Source: Streptomyces sp. NBC_01267 (GTDB lineage Bacteria > Actinomycetota > Actinomycetes > Streptomycetales > Streptomycetaceae). From it: 64,000 nucleotides of DNA. The stretch spans positions 4,401,001 through 4,465,000 of the forward strand of contig NZ_CP108455.1 in NCBI RefSeq assembly GCF_036241575.1. The letters run 5' to 3'. Every line of letters begins with the position of its first letter. Within the stretch, counting starts at the first letter, position 1. Of the stretch, positions 10,532 through 19,821 are shown in pieces. The position numbers and the translations under genes are program-made. The notes under the pieces are model-generated. The model was given only the letters and a program-made list of their open reading frames with translations, searched no databases and was not told the DNA's origin.

Positions 10532-12415
10532 TTACGCCGCCTCCGCGCCGTTCTCCGTCGCGAGATGCGCGCACGGCCGTTCCTGCACCCGCTCCCGCCG
10601 GGAGAACGGCCACGGCAGGCCCAGATTGACGAACCCCTCGGCCTGCATCGCGGCGAAGCCGATGCGCGGCAGGTCGCTGGTGTTGCGGAAGACCACGAAC
10701 CGCGGCTCCCAGCGCGGCCGGAACTTCGCGTTGAACTTGTACAGCGACTCGATCTGGAACCACCGGGAGAGGAAGACCAGCAGCCCGCGCCAGCCCCGCA
10801 GCACCGGACCCGCGCCGAGCTTCTCGCCGCGGGCCAGGGCCGAGCGGAACATCGCGAAGTTGAGGGAGACCCGCTCGATGCCGAGGGCGGGGGAGGCCTC
10901 CAGGGAGGCGACGATCAGCAGCTCGTTCATGCCCGGGTCGGCGGCGCGGTCGCGGCGCATCAGTTCCAGGGACATGCCGTCCGTACCCCACGGTACGAAG
11001 TGGATGATCGCCTTCAGGTCGCCGAAGGGGGATTCCGGCCCGTCGGCCTTGTGGGCCGTGGCGATCACGCAGTCCCCGTCGCCGGGGTCGCCGATCCGGC
11101 CGAGCGCCATCGAGAAGCCGCGCTCGGTGTCGGTGCCGCGCCAGGCCGCCGCTGCTGCCCGGATCCGCTCCAGTTCCGCCTCGCTCACGTCACGGACGCG
11201 CCGGACCCGCGTCTCGTAGCCACCGCGCTCGATACGCTTCACCATCTGGCGTACGTTGCGCATCGCCCGTCCGGCGAGGGAGAAATCCACCACGTCCACC
11301 ACCGCCTCGTCGCCCAGTTCCAGCGCGTCGAGCCCGGTCTCGCGGGTCCAGACCTCACCGCCGGTCTCGCTGCACCCCATCACCGCGGGGGTCCAGGAGT
11401 GCAGCTTGGCCTCGTCCATGAAGCGCTCGATGGCGCCGGGCCACGCCTCCACGTCGCCGATCGGGTCACCGCTGGCGAGCATCACGCCGGAGACGACGCG
11501 GTAGCAGACGGCCGCCTTGCCGCTCGGCGAGAAGACGACGCCCTTGTCCCGGCGGAGCGCGAAGTGGCCGAGCGAGTCCCGGCCGCCGTGCTTCGCCAGC
11601 AGGGCGCGCAGCTGCTTCTCGTCCTCGTCGGTGAGGCGCGCGGCCGGATGTTCGGGACGGAAGGCCAGGTAGATCGTGGTCACCGCGGTCAGCAGGCCGA
11701 GCGAGCCGAGTGAGTAGGCGACGGTCCAGGAGGTGTTGCCCGCGTACTCGACCGGGCCCTCGAAGCCGACCAGGCCGAACAGCACGTGCTGGAGGCGGTC
11801 GACGATGCTCGGGCTGCCGACGACCCGGCCGGGGTGGACGCTGACGACGATCAGCCCGAGGCCCAGCGAGCCCGCGCCGAGCAGGACGAAGTTGGCGAGC
11901 GCCTTCCAGCGGCTGCGCGGATCGGGCAGTGCTTCGAACTCGCTCCGGTGGCGCACCAGCAGGGACAGCAGCACCAGGGAGATCAGCGCACCGACGACGG
12001 AGTGGCGGTAGACGAACTGCGCCACCGCGCCCGCGGGCAGCAGTACCACCGCGGCCCGCCAGGCCCTGCGCTTACGGCGTTTCAGCCCGTGGGCGAGGAG
12101 GAGCAGCAGCACACCGGCACAGAGGGCGAGTGCGGCGGTGAAGGGGCCGAGAGCGCCGGGCAGCACTTCGGCGACGGCATGCATCCGGCTGTGGCGGAAC
12201 CGGGGGAACACTCCTCCGGCGACGTCGAGCAGACCGACGAGCGTGCAGGCCGTACCGATCAGGGCGGGAACCGTCTCCGGGCGGGGTCCCTGGACGATCC
12301 GCCGGACGCTTTTCGGAACCATTACCGACTTTTCCTCATCTACCGGCACAGACATCGCTTCCCACGGCTCCACAAGAGGTTCTGTGTCCGCCGGCCGCCG
12401 AGACCGGCGCAGCAT
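10532..12415 (-). CDS. MprF-like phosphatidylglycerol lysyltransferase-domain membrane protein (DUF2156)
   Basis: An N-terminal block of about six transmembrane helices is followed by a C-terminal DUF2156/GNAT-fold domain (GKAAVCYRVVSGVMLASGDPIGD, LSLNFAMFRSALARGE-type region). This is the architecture of MprF/LysX proteins, which transfer an aminoacyl group from tRNA to phosphatidylglycerol and reduce sensitivity to cationic peptides. No lysyl-tRNA synthetase domain is present. The start is uncertain: ATGs at 12484, 12415 and 12355 are in frame and none has a strong ribosome-binding site. Divergent from the esterase gene at 12505. Confidence 0.82.
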   Translation of the reverse strand: MLRRSRRPADTEPLVEPWEAMSVPVDEEKSVMVPKSVRRIVQGPRPETVPALIGTACTLVGLLDVAGGVFPRFRHSRMHAVAEVLPGALGPFTAALALCAGVLLLLLAHGLKRRKRRAWRAAVVLLPAGAVAQFVYRHSVVGALISLVLLSLLVRHRSEFEALPDPRSRWKALANFVLLGAGSLGLGLIVVSVHPGRVVGSPSIVDRLQHVLFGLVGFEGPVEYAGNTSWTVAYSLGSLGLLTAVTTIYLAFRPEHPAARLTDEDEKQLRALLAKHGGRDSLGHFALRRDKGVVFSPSGKAAVCYRVVSGVMLASGDPIGDVEAWPGAIERFMDEAKLHSWTPAVMGCSETGGEVWTRETGLDALELGDEAVVDVVDFSLAGRAMRNVRQMVKRIERGGYETRVRRVRDVSEAELERIRAAAAAWRGTDTERGFSMALGRIGDPGDGDCVIATAHKADGPESPFGDLKAIIHFVPWGTDGMSLELMRRDRAADPGMNELLIVASLEASPALGIERVSLNFAMFRSALARGEKLGAGPVLRGWRGLLVFLSRWFQIESLYKFNAKFRPRWEPRFVVFRNTSDLPRIGFAAMQAEGFVNLGLPWPFSRRERVQERPCAHLATENGAEAA

Positions 12416-12504
12416 CCGGACATTTGTGTCCTCTAGGACGGCATTTCCGGGGGGCGGGTTCATCCGCCGCCCGGAAAATCTCACAGCAGAAAGCGCACCT
12501 ACCC

Positions 12505-13617
12505 ATGGGTCTCACCAGCCACAAGGTCCTGGCACTTGCCGCACTGCTGGCCGTCGTGTCCTTCGCCGCGACGGTCTGGCTCTGGCCGCGTCTGGCGCGC
12601 CGCAGCGGGCGCGCGGTGGCGGGCCGCATCGGCCTGCTGTTCGTCACGCAGGTGGCGGTCTTCGCCTCCGTCGGACTCATGGCCAACAACTCCTTCCTCT
12701 TCTACGGCTCCTGGGCCGACCTCTTCGGGCAGGAGCAGACGCCGGGTGTGGTGGTCGACCACGAGGTGGGCAGCCGGGACGTGCACATCGTGGGGAAGCA
12801 GGGCCTGGACGTCCCCGGCGGTACGAAACCGGCGGTCGGCGGTCAGATCCAGAAGGTCGTGATCCAGGGCCGGAAGTCGAAGATAGCCAGTCCTGCGTAC
12901 GTCTATCTGCCGCCGCAGTACTTCCAGCAGGCGTACGCGAAACGAACTTTCCCGGTGTCCGTGGTCCTCACCGGATACCCCGGCACCGCGGAGAACCTGC
13001 TCAAGGGTCTGCACTTCCCGAGGACGGAGTACGACCAGGTCAAAGCAGGGAAGATGAAGCCGATGGTGCTGGTGATGCTGCGGCCCACGGTGGCTCCGCC
13101 GCGGGACACGGAGTGCGTGGACATCACGGGCGGTCCGCAGAGCGAGACGTTCTTCGCCAAGGATGTGCCGGAGGCGGTCCGGACGACGTACCGGGTCGGT
13201 ACCGGGCCCCGGAGCTGGGGTTTCATCGGTAATTCGACCGGTGGCTACTGCGCGCTGAAGCTGGCGATCCATCACCCGAACGTGTACGGCGCGGGGGCCG
13301 GACTCTCCGCGTACTACCGGGCGGCCGAGGACCCGACGACCGGTGACCTCTTCCAGGGCAGCAAGGCGGAGCGGGACCGGGCGGACCTGTTGTGGAGCCT
13401 GACGCACCGGCCCGCCCCGAAGACATCCCTCCTCGTCACCACGAGCAAGGCGGGCGAGGGGAACTACCGCAGCACGATGCGGTTCATGGCGAAGGTGAAG
13501 CCGCCCACCGAGGTCTCCTCGATCACGCTGACGAGCGGCGGGCACAACTTCAACACCTGGCGCCGCGAGATCCCCGCGAGCCTGGTGTGGCTGAGCAGCA
13601 GGCTCACCGGCCGCTGA
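12505..13617 (+). CDS. membrane-anchored esterase-family (alpha/beta hydrolase) protein
   Basis: Two hydrophobic segments at the N-terminus (about residues 8-25 and 43-63) precede an esterase-D/antigen-85-like alpha/beta hydrolase domain exposed outside. The nucleophile elbow GNSTGGYCA is at about 240-248 and the late His is in SGGHNFNTW. The substrate is not predictable; relatives include mycolyltransferases and siderophore esterases. ATG 12505 is taken because the membrane segment follows it, although an upstream in-frame ATG exists at 12424. The 3' end overlaps the opposing ABC ATPase gene by 14 bases. Confidence 0.85.
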   Translation: MGLTSHKVLALAALLAVVSFAATVWLWPRLARRSGRAVAGRIGLLFVTQVAVFASVGLMANNSFLFYGSWADLFGQEQTPGVVVDHEVGSRDVHIVGKQGLDVPGGTKPAVGGQIQKVVIQGRKSKIASPAYVYLPPQYFQQAYAKRTFPVSVVLTGYPGTAENLLKGLHFPRTEYDQVKAGKMKPMVLVMLRPTVAPPRDTECVDITGGPQSETFFAKDVPEAVRTTYRVGTGPRSWGFIGNSTGGYCALKLAIHHPNVYGAGAGLSAYYRAAEDPTTGDLFQGSKAERDRADLLWSLTHRPAPKTSLLVTTSKAGEGNYRSTMRFMAKVKPPTEVSSITLTSGGHNFNTWRREIPASLVWLSSRLTGR

Positions 13618-14749
13618 CGGTCTCCAGTTCCACCTCGGTCCGCGGGACGTCCCGCGCGTCGGCGGCGGTGGAACGCCGCAGCGCCTCGTGCAGCCGGGCC
13701 GGGGTGAGGACGCCGAGGAAGCGCCCCGCACTGTCCTCGTCGATCACCGCGATCCAGCCGGCGTCGTGCTGGAGCATCGTGGCGAAAGCCTGCTTGAGCG
13801 AGGCCCCGACGGGCAGCCAGGCCTCCATGCGCCGGGCGTGCTCGCGCACGGTCCCCTTGGCGGTGGCGGCCTGTTCGGCGGAGATCCACCCGTGCAGATT
13901 GTCGTCGGAGTCCAGCACGACGGCCCACCGGGCGATGTTCGCGGGCAGCGGGTCGTCGAGGTGCACGACGGGCGGCTGCTCCAGGTCGCCGGGTTCGATC
14001 GGGGTGACGGACAGCCGCTTGAGGCCCCGGTCCGCGCCCACGAAGTCCGCGACGTAGGGCGTGGCGGGCGCGCCGAGAACGGCGGCCGGGGCGTCGAACT
14101 GCTCGATCGTGCCGTGCCCGTAGACGGCGATACGGTCCCCCAGCCGGACCGCCTCCTCGATGTCGTGCGTGACGAAGAGGACGGTCTTGCGGACGGCCTT
14201 CTGGAGCGCGAGGAACTCGTTCTGGAGGTGCTCGCGGACCACGGGATCCACCGCGCCGAACGGCTCGTCCATCAGCAGGACCGGCGGATCCGCCGCCAAC
14301 GCCCGTGCCACACCGACCCGTTGGCGCTGACCGCCGGAGAGCTGCTCGGGGTACCGGTCGCCGTGGACGGACGGGTCGAGACCCACCAGCTCCAGAAGTT
14401 CGGCGGCGCGGGCACGGGCCGTCGCCCGCTTGACGCCCAGCAGATGGGGAACGGTCGCGGTGTTGTCGAGAACCGTCTTGTGCGGAAAGAGCCCGACCTG
14501 CTGGATCACATAGCCGATCCGGCGGCGGAGTTCGACGGGGTCGATGGCGGATATGTCGTCCCCGTCGACGTATATCCGGCCCTCGGTCGGCTCGATGAGA
14601 CGGTTGACCATTTTCATCGTGGTCGTCTTCCCGCAGCCGGACGGTCCGACGAGCGTGACCAGTTCACCTCGGGCCACCTCGAAGGAGAGGTTGCCGACGG
14701 CAGTGGTGCCGTCGGCGTACCGCTTGGTGACGTTTTCGAATCGGATCAT
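13604..14749 (-). CDS. glycine betaine/choline ABC importer, ATP-binding subunit with CBS domains
   Basis: OpuCA/ProV-type ATPase. Walker A is GPSGCGKTTT, the signature motif is LSGGQRQRVGVARAL and Walker B is LLMDEPFGAVDP. After residue 250 there is a degenerate pair of CBS domains (WAVVLDSDDNLHGWIS; GWIAVIDEDSAGRFLGVL), which in OpuA-type systems sense ionic strength or cyclic dinucleotides. ATG 14749 is chosen because GGGGA precedes it at the correct distance. It is transcribed away from its presumed permeases and binding protein at 14908-17452, which is unusual for this transporter class. Confidence 0.9.
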   Translation of the reverse strand: MIRFENVTKRYADGTTAVGNLSFEVARGELVTLVGPSGCGKTTTMKMVNRLIEPTEGRIYVDGDDISAIDPVELRRRIGYVIQQVGLFPHKTVLDNTATVPHLLGVKRATARARAAELLELVGLDPSVHGDRYPEQLSGGQRQRVGVARALAADPPVLLMDEPFGAVDPVVREHLQNEFLALQKAVRKTVLFVTHDIEEAVRLGDRIAVYGHGTIEQFDAPAAVLGAPATPYVADFVGADRGLKRLSVTPIEPGDLEQPPVVHLDDPLPANIARWAVVLDSDDNLHGWISAEQAATAKGTVREHARRMEAWLPVGASLKQAFATMLQHDAGWIAVIDEDSAGRFLGVLTPARLHEALRRSTAADARDVPRTEVELETVSGR

Positions 14750-14907
14750 GATTCCCCATTGTGACGGGGCCTTTGTGAAGGCCATGTTGCTGCAGTGCGA
14801 CGGATCCCGGCATTGTCAGTGGCCGGGGATAGGGTCGCCACTCAGTTGCCGTAATTGGGTTTCGGATCACGGCGCGAGGCGTCACCGTGACGGGGGAGGG
14901 GGACGGG

Positions 14908-15609
14908 ATGACGGGCGAGACATGCATACAGCGCAATGACTGGATCTGCTGGCAGTACGTCACCTCCCGCAGCCAGGAGTTGACCGACGCGACGGTCCAG
15001 CACATCTGGATCACGGTGGTCTCGGTGGCGATCGGGCTGGTGGTGGCGTTCCCGCTGGCGCTGCTCGCGCGCCGTGGGCGGATGTTCGCCGGGCCGGTGC
15101 TCGGCCTGACGACCGTGCTCTACACGGTGCCCTCGCTGGCGATGTTCTCGCTGCTGCTGCCGTGGTTCGGTCTGTCGGCGGCGCTGGTGATCACGGGGCT
15201 CGTGCTGTATTCGCTGACCATCCTCGTACGGAACATCATGGCCGGTCTCGCCGCGGTGCCCGAGGACGCGCGGGAGGCCGCGCGGGGGATGGGGTACGGA
15301 CCCGGCAGGCTGCTCTGGGAGGTCGAACTGCCCCTGGCGCTGCCCGCGGTACTGGCCGGGGTGCGGATCGCGACGGTCTCGACGGTCGCGCTGACCACGG
15401 TCGGGTCGATCGTCGGAAAAGGCGGCCTGGGCAATCTCATCCAGGACGCGCTGCCGACCCTCTTCAAGGCACAGGTGCTGACCGCCTCCGTGCTCTGCGT
15501 ACTGCTGGCTGTCGTGGCCGATCTGCTGCTGCTCGGCGTGCAGCGGCTGCTGACGCCCTGGACCCGAATACGGACGCCGAAGGCGGTTCGTGCGGCGGAG
15601 GCGGGCTGA
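14908..15609 (+). CDS. glycine betaine/choline ABC importer permease (first)
   Basis: A 233-residue inner-membrane permease of the OpuCB/ProW type with five to six transmembrane helices. The binding-protein-dependent transport EAA loop is visible as EDAREAARGMGYGPGRLLWEVELPLALP. ATG 14908 is preferred over GTG 14887 because GGAGGGGG lies directly upstream. It is two bases from the second permease, indicating translational coupling, and divergent from the ATPase. The short N-terminal segment CIQRNDWICWQYV is typical of this subgroup. Confidence 0.9.
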   Translation: MTGETCIQRNDWICWQYVTSRSQELTDATVQHIWITVVSVAIGLVVAFPLALLARRGRMFAGPVLGLTTVLYTVPSLAMFSLLLPWFGLSAALVITGLVLYSLTILVRNIMAGLAAVPEDAREAARGMGYGPGRLLWEVELPLALPAVLAGVRIATVSTVALTTVGSIVGKGGLGNLIQDALPTLFKAQVLTASVLCVLLAVVADLLLLGVQRLLTPWTRIRTPKAVRAAEAG

Positions 15610-15611
15610 CC

Positions 15612-16280
15612 ATGGGCGAGTTGACCGATGCCTGGACCTGGCTGACGACGGGGGCGAACTGGTCGGGGGAGAACGGCGCGGGGCACCGGCTGGCCGAGCA
15701 CCTGACCGTCAGCGGGACCGCGTTCGCGCTGGCGTGTCTCATCGCGCTGCCGGTCGCGCTCTGGCTGGGGCATCTCGGGCGGGGCGGCGCGCTGGCCGTG
15801 AACATCTCCAACATCGGCCGGGCGATACCGACCTTCGCGGTGCTGGCCCTGCTGCTGCTGACGCCGCTGCGCACCCGGGGCGATCTGCCGACGGTGATCG
15901 CGCTGGTGCTGTTCGCGGTGCCGCCGCTGCTGACCAACGCGTACACCGGGATGCGCGAGGTGGACCGGTCGGTGGTGGAGGCGGCCCGCGGGATGGGGAT
16001 GTCGGGGCGCCAGTTGTTCGTACGGGTCGAACTGCCCCTCGCGTACCCGCTGATCATGACCGGGCTCAGGTCCGCGGCCGTCCAGGTGATCGCCACCGCG
16101 ACGCTCGCCGCGATGACCGGCGGCGGCGGGCTCGGCCGGATCATCACCGCCGGGTTCAACACGTACGACACCGCGCAGGTGGTGGCGGGCGCGCTCCTCG
16201 TCGCCGCGCTGGCGCTCCTCGTCGAGGTCCTGCTGGTGGTGGCCGACAAGCTGCTCGACCCGCGTCGGAAGGTCGCCTGA
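15612..16280 (+). CDS. glycine betaine/choline ABC importer permease (second)
   Basis: A 222-residue paralogue of the preceding permease (OpuCD type) with the EAA loop VVEAARGMGMSGRQLFVRVELPLAYPL. The two permeases would form a heterodimeric channel driven by the ATPase at 13604-14749 and fed by the lipoprotein at 16472. The ATG at 15612 lies two bases after the previous stop; the same frame is open far upstream, but that sequence overlaps the first permease and is non-coding in character. Confidence 0.9.
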   Translation: MGELTDAWTWLTTGANWSGENGAGHRLAEHLTVSGTAFALACLIALPVALWLGHLGRGGALAVNISNIGRAIPTFAVLALLLLTPLRTRGDLPTVIALVLFAVPPLLTNAYTGMREVDRSVVEAARGMGMSGRQLFVRVELPLAYPLIMTGLRSAAVQVIATATLAAMTGGGGLGRIITAGFNTYDTAQVVAGALLVAALALLVEVLLVVADKLLDPRRKVA

Positions 16281-16300
16281 CCGTGCCCGGTCCGAATTCC

Positions 16301-16348
16301 TCCGTGGCACCACGCCTCCGTGGCACCACACCTCCGTGGCACCACGCC
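16301..16348. repeat. 16-bp tandem repeat, three copies
   Basis: Three adjacent 16-bp units of TCCGTGGCACCACGCC, the middle one with a single G-to-A change, lie 20 bases after the second permease stop. The rest of the 191-base gap before the binding-protein gene shows no gene. Confidence 0.85.
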
Positions 16349-16471
16349 TGTCGCTTCTCGCGTTTCACGACTCCTGGACCTACCGGCCCCTCTGTGCCGG
16401 TCGGTCTTGCATCGCCTCTTGTGTATCGCCTATCACGTGCCGTCCGGCACGTGGCATTTGGAGTGGACCTC

Positions 16472-17452
16472 ATGATCAAGACCTCGCGGATAGCGGGCGC
16501 GGTACTCGGCGTGGTGGCTCTGACGGGCTCCCTCGCGGCGTGCGGCGGGAACAGTCTGGAGAAGGACAAGAACGGCGGGGATTCGAGCACCGCGGCCGGC
16601 TCGGGAAAGAAGGGCTCGCTCGTCATCGGCGCGGCCGGTTTCACCGAGTCCAAGGTGCTCGCCGAGCTGTACAGCCAGGTGCTGGCCGACGCGGGGTACA
16701 AGACCTCGGTCACCACGGTGAACAACCGGGAACTGTACGAACCCTCGCTGGAGAAGGGCGAGATCGACGTCGTACCGGAATACGCGGCGACGCTCGCCGA
16801 ATTCCTCAACGCCAAGACGAACGGCGCGAAGCAGGCCGAGAAGAAGCCGGTGGCTTCCGGGGATGTGACGGCGACCGTCGCGGCGCTGCAGAAGCTCGCC
16901 GGACCGCGCGGACTGAAGGCGCTTCCGGCCGGCGCCGCCGTGGACCAGAACGCGTTCGCGGTGACGAAGGAATTCGCCGCGAAGAACAAGCTCAAGTCCC
17001 TTTCGGATCTGGGCAGGTCGAAGGCGAAGGTCAAGATCGCGGCGGGCGACGAATGCACGATCCGGCCGTTCTGCGAGCCGGGCCTGAAGTCGAAGTACGG
17101 CATCGATGTGACCGGCGTGGACCCCAAGGGCGTCGGTACCCCGCAGGCCAAGCAGGCCGTCAAGGACGGCACCGACCAACTGGTGCTGACCACCACGACC
17201 GACGCGACGCTGGACACCTACGGGCTCGTCCTGCTCCAGGACGACAAGCACCTCCAGAACGCGGACAACGTCCTGCCCGTCGTGAATGCGAAGGACGCGG
17301 GCAGCGCGGAGATCGCCGCGGCACTGGCGAAGCTCACCAAGGTGCTGACGACAGATGATCTTGTACAGCTGAACCGCAAGGTCGACTCCGAGCGCGCGAA
17401 GCCCGGCGATGTGGCGAAGGACTATCTGAAGTCGAAGAGCTTGATCAACTAG
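16472..17452 (+). CDS. glycine betaine/choline ABC importer substrate-binding lipoprotein
   Basis: OpuCC/ProX-type solute-binding protein of 326 residues. The start gives a lipoprotein signal with lipobox LAAC (Cys 24) and a Gly/Ser/Lys-rich linker, then the QAT-type binding domain: VIGAAGFTESKVLAELYSQV, ELYEPSLEKGEIDVVPEYA. ATG 16472 is supported by GGAG eight bases upstream. With the two upstream permeases and the divergent ATPase it completes an osmoprotectant importer. It is separated from the permeases by 191 bases with a tandem repeat, so it may have its own promoter. Confidence 0.9.
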   Translation: MIKTSRIAGAVLGVVALTGSLAACGGNSLEKDKNGGDSSTAAGSGKKGSLVIGAAGFTESKVLAELYSQVLADAGYKTSVTTVNNRELYEPSLEKGEIDVVPEYAATLAEFLNAKTNGAKQAEKKPVASGDVTATVAALQKLAGPRGLKALPAGAAVDQNAFAVTKEFAAKNKLKSLSDLGRSKAKVKIAAGDECTIRPFCEPGLKSKYGIDVTGVDPKGVGTPQAKQAVKDGTDQLVLTTTTDATLDTYGLVLLQDDKHLQNADNVLPVVNAKDAGSAEIAAALAKLTKVLTTDDLVQLNRKVDSERAKPGDVAKDYLKSKSLIN

Positions 17453-17540
17453 TGGGCCGGTGGGGAATGGAGGTAACCGCTGGGGAACAAATCCCGGTGC
17501 GGTCGTCCATTCGGCTCGCACGCACGGTAAATTTCGAGCC

Positions 17541-18563
17541 ATGCCACGTGGACGCCACCGCCATTCCCCACCCCTGCACAGGCTTCTCCAGCCCTCGGCC
17601 GTAGCCGGTGCTTCGCTTCTTCTCGCCGCCGGCGCCTGGCTGTTCGCGGATCCTCTGGTACTTCGCTGTCTGGTCGCGGGCGCGGCAGCCGCCGCGGTGA
17701 CCGGCGCGTTCCTGATGCGCAGCTGGGACCGGGTGGCCGGCCGCCGCGTCGCCGAACTGACCCGTGCGCGGGCCGGGGACGAGTGGAAGGCCGAGGAGCG
17801 GGCCGCCGAACTGGAGGGCGACCTGGAGGAGTCGCGCGCGCTGCGCGTCAAGCTGGAGGCGAAGCTGCGCTCCAAGCGGATCGAACTGGCCGGGCTGCGC
17901 GGCGAACACGCCGCCCTGCTGCGCCGGTACGCCAACGCCGAGACCGAGCGGGCCAGCGCGCTCGAAGGCCGCAGGCTCCTGGCGATCGAGGCGGCGGCCC
18001 CGGCACGGGCCGCGTTGCCCGCGGCGAACTCCACGCCCACCCCGGCCGCGTACACGAGCGCTGTCCGGGCGCTGGACGCCCTCACGCGCAACGCGGCGGC
18101 CCAGCAGGCGCAGCGGGACCGGCAGGCACGGCAGGACCGAGCCGAAGCGGTGGAACCGGAGGGGAAGCACTCGGCGGCCGTCAGCGAGCACACGGACCCG
18201 CCGTCAGCCCTCCCGGCTCCCCGGCACGTCCCCGCTTCGCAGAACCTCCCGGCCCCGCGCAACGTCCCGGCCACGGCCGTCGCGCCGTACACCCCTCAGC
18301 AGGGCCGGGCGAACCGGCCCGTGGGCCGCTTCGACTTCTTCGGCATGCAGAAGGTGCCCGCGGCCCTGGAGCCCGCGCAGCTGGAGTCCGTGCAGAACGA
18401 GGACCTGGCGGACGTGGTGGGCGCCGAGGCGATCGAGGCGCACGAGGCCGAGGCCGGCCGTGGTGGTGACGAGGAGCGCGGGATCGGCCAGGTCATCGAT
18501 CTGACCGCACACGACGAGACGGAACAGCTCGACCTGACGGGGCTGCGCAGCGCGATCTCGTAG
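17541..18563 (+). CDS. hypothetical membrane-anchored coiled-coil protein
   Basis: Not recognised as a named family. ATG 17541 gives 340 residues: a basic N-terminus (MPRGRHRHS), one or two hydrophobic helices (about 25-60), then a charged heptad-like region (about 70-150, rich in Glu/Arg/Leu/Ala) likely to form a coiled coil, an Ala/Pro-rich linker with many Arg/Gln, and a C-terminal part with FDFFGMQKVP. Cytoplasmic orientation of the coiled coil is inferred from the positive N-terminus. The upstream 88 bases lack a strong ribosome-binding site, so the start is tentative. Confidence 0.75.
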   Translation: MPRGRHRHSPPLHRLLQPSAVAGASLLLAAGAWLFADPLVLRCLVAGAAAAAVTGAFLMRSWDRVAGRRVAELTRARAGDEWKAEERAAELEGDLEESRALRVKLEAKLRSKRIELAGLRGEHAALLRRYANAETERASALEGRRLLAIEAAAPARAALPAANSTPTPAAYTSAVRALDALTRNAAAQQAQRDRQARQDRAEAVEPEGKHSAAVSEHTDPPSALPAPRHVPASQNLPAPRNVPATAVAPYTPQQGRANRPVGRFDFFGMQKVPAALEPAQLESVQNEDLADVVGAEAIEAHEAEAGRGGDEERGIGQVIDLTAHDETEQLDLTGLRSAIS

Positions 18564-18595
18564 CCCGCGAACCCGCGAACCCGCGAACCCGCGAG
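18564..18595. repeat. 8-bp tandem repeat, four copies plus degenerate tail
   Basis: Directly after the stop codon come CCCGCGAA three times and CCCGCGAG once, followed by degenerate copies to about 18628. It fills the gap between two convergent genes. Confidence 0.8.
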
Positions 18596-18665
18596 CCCTC
18601 GGAACCCGCGAGTCCGCGAACGCCCGGCTTCCCGACCCGGCTTCCCGGCCGGGCGGCGGCCGGTC

Positions 18666-19808
18666 CTACTTGTCGATGTCGCCGACGACGAAGAAGAGCG
18701 AGCCCAGGATCGCCACCATGTCGGCGACCAGGGTGCCCGGCAGCAGCTCGGTCAGCGCCTGGATGTTGTTGAAGGACGCCGAGCGGAGCTTGAGGCGGTA
18801 CGGCGTCTTCTCGCCCTTGGACACCAGGTAGTAGCCGTTGATGCCCAGCGGGTTCTCGGTCCAGGCGTACGTCTGGCCCTCGGGGGCCTTGAGCACCTTC
18901 GGCAGCCGCTGGTTGACCGGGCCGGGAGCCAGGCCGGCCATCCGGTCCAGACACGCGTCGGCCAGGTCCAGCGCGTTGTGGGTCTGGCCGAGCAGGACCT
19001 CGAAACGGGCGAGGCAGTCGCCCTCGTCCCGGGTGACGACCCGCAGCGTGTCCTGAAGGTCCCCGTACGCGAGGTACGGCTCGTCGCGGCGCAGGTCGAA
19101 GTCGACGCCCGAGCCGCGGGCGATGGGCCCGCTCACGCCGTACGCGTGCACGGCCTCCCGGGAGAGGACCCCCACCCCGCGGGTCCGGCCGCGGAAGATC
19201 TCGTTGCCGAGGACGAGGTCGTCGTACACGTCCATGCGCGAGCGGACATCGGCCACCGCCTCCCGCACCCGGCCGAGCCAGCCCGCCGGAAGGTCCTCCT
19301 TGAGGCCGCCGACCCGGTTGAACATGTAGTGCATCCGGCCGCCGGAGACCTCCTCCATCACCGCCTGGATCACTTCGCGTTCGCGGAAGGCGTGGAACAC
19401 CGGGGTGATCCCGCCCAGTTCGAGCGGGTACGAGCCGAGGAACATCAGGTGGTTGAGCACCCGGTTCAGCTCGGCGAGGAGCGTACGGATCCAGACCGCC
19501 CGCTCCGGCACCTCCATGCCGAGCATGCGCTCGACGGCCATCACGACGCCCAGCTCGTTCGAGAAGGCGGAGAGCCAGTCGTGGCGGTTGGCGAGCATGA
19601 CGATCTGGCGGTAGTCGCGGGCCTCGAAGAGTTTCTCCGCGCCGCGGTGCATGTAGCCGATGACCGGCTCGGCCTGCTGGATGCGTTCGCCGTCCAGGAT
19701 CAGGCGGAGGCGGAGCACGCCGTGAGTGGAGGGGTGCTGAGGGCCGATGTTGAGCACCATGTCGGTGGTCTCCGCGGCACCGCCGATGCCGACCGTCGTC
19801 TCCGTCAT
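18666..19808 (-). CDS. nuoD: orphan NADH-quinone oxidoreductase subunit D-like protein
   Basis: A 380-residue homologue of the 49-kDa (NuoD/NDUFS2) subunit that lines the quinone pocket of complex I, with [12 protein letters not shown] near the N-terminus and the normal C-terminus ending VVGDIDK. No other nuo gene is in the window. Two residues stand out: Arg 55 in GYMHRGAEK, the position methylated in mitochondrial NDUFS2, and Trp 78 in RHDWLSAF where the quinone-binding Tyr of NDUFS2 would align. The gene follows a MidA-type methyltransferase gene by 13 bases. It may serve a non-canonical complex I or a related oxidoreductase; the symbol marks homology only. Confidence 0.88.
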   Translation of the reverse strand: MTETTVGIGGAAETTDMVLNIGPQHPSTHGVLRLRLILDGERIQQAEPVIGYMHRGAEKLFEARDYRQIVMLANRHDWLSAFSNELGVVMAVERMLGMEVPERAVWIRTLLAELNRVLNHLMFLGSYPLELGGITPVFHAFREREVIQAVMEEVSGGRMHYMFNRVGGLKEDLPAGWLGRVREAVADVRSRMDVYDDLVLGNEIFRGRTRGVGVLSREAVHAYGVSGPIARGSGVDFDLRRDEPYLAYGDLQDTLRVVTRDEGDCLARFEVLLGQTHNALDLADACLDRMAGLAPGPVNQRLPKVLKAPEGQTYAWTENPLGINGYYLVSKGEKTPYRLKLRSASFNNIQALTELLPGTLVADMVAILGSLFFVVGDIDK

Positions 19809-19821
19809 ACCGTCGTCTCCG

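Noticed and set aside
14812..14834. Promoter TTGTCA / TAGGGT before the permease operon
   Set aside because: Both hexamers look good but the spacer is only 11 bases.
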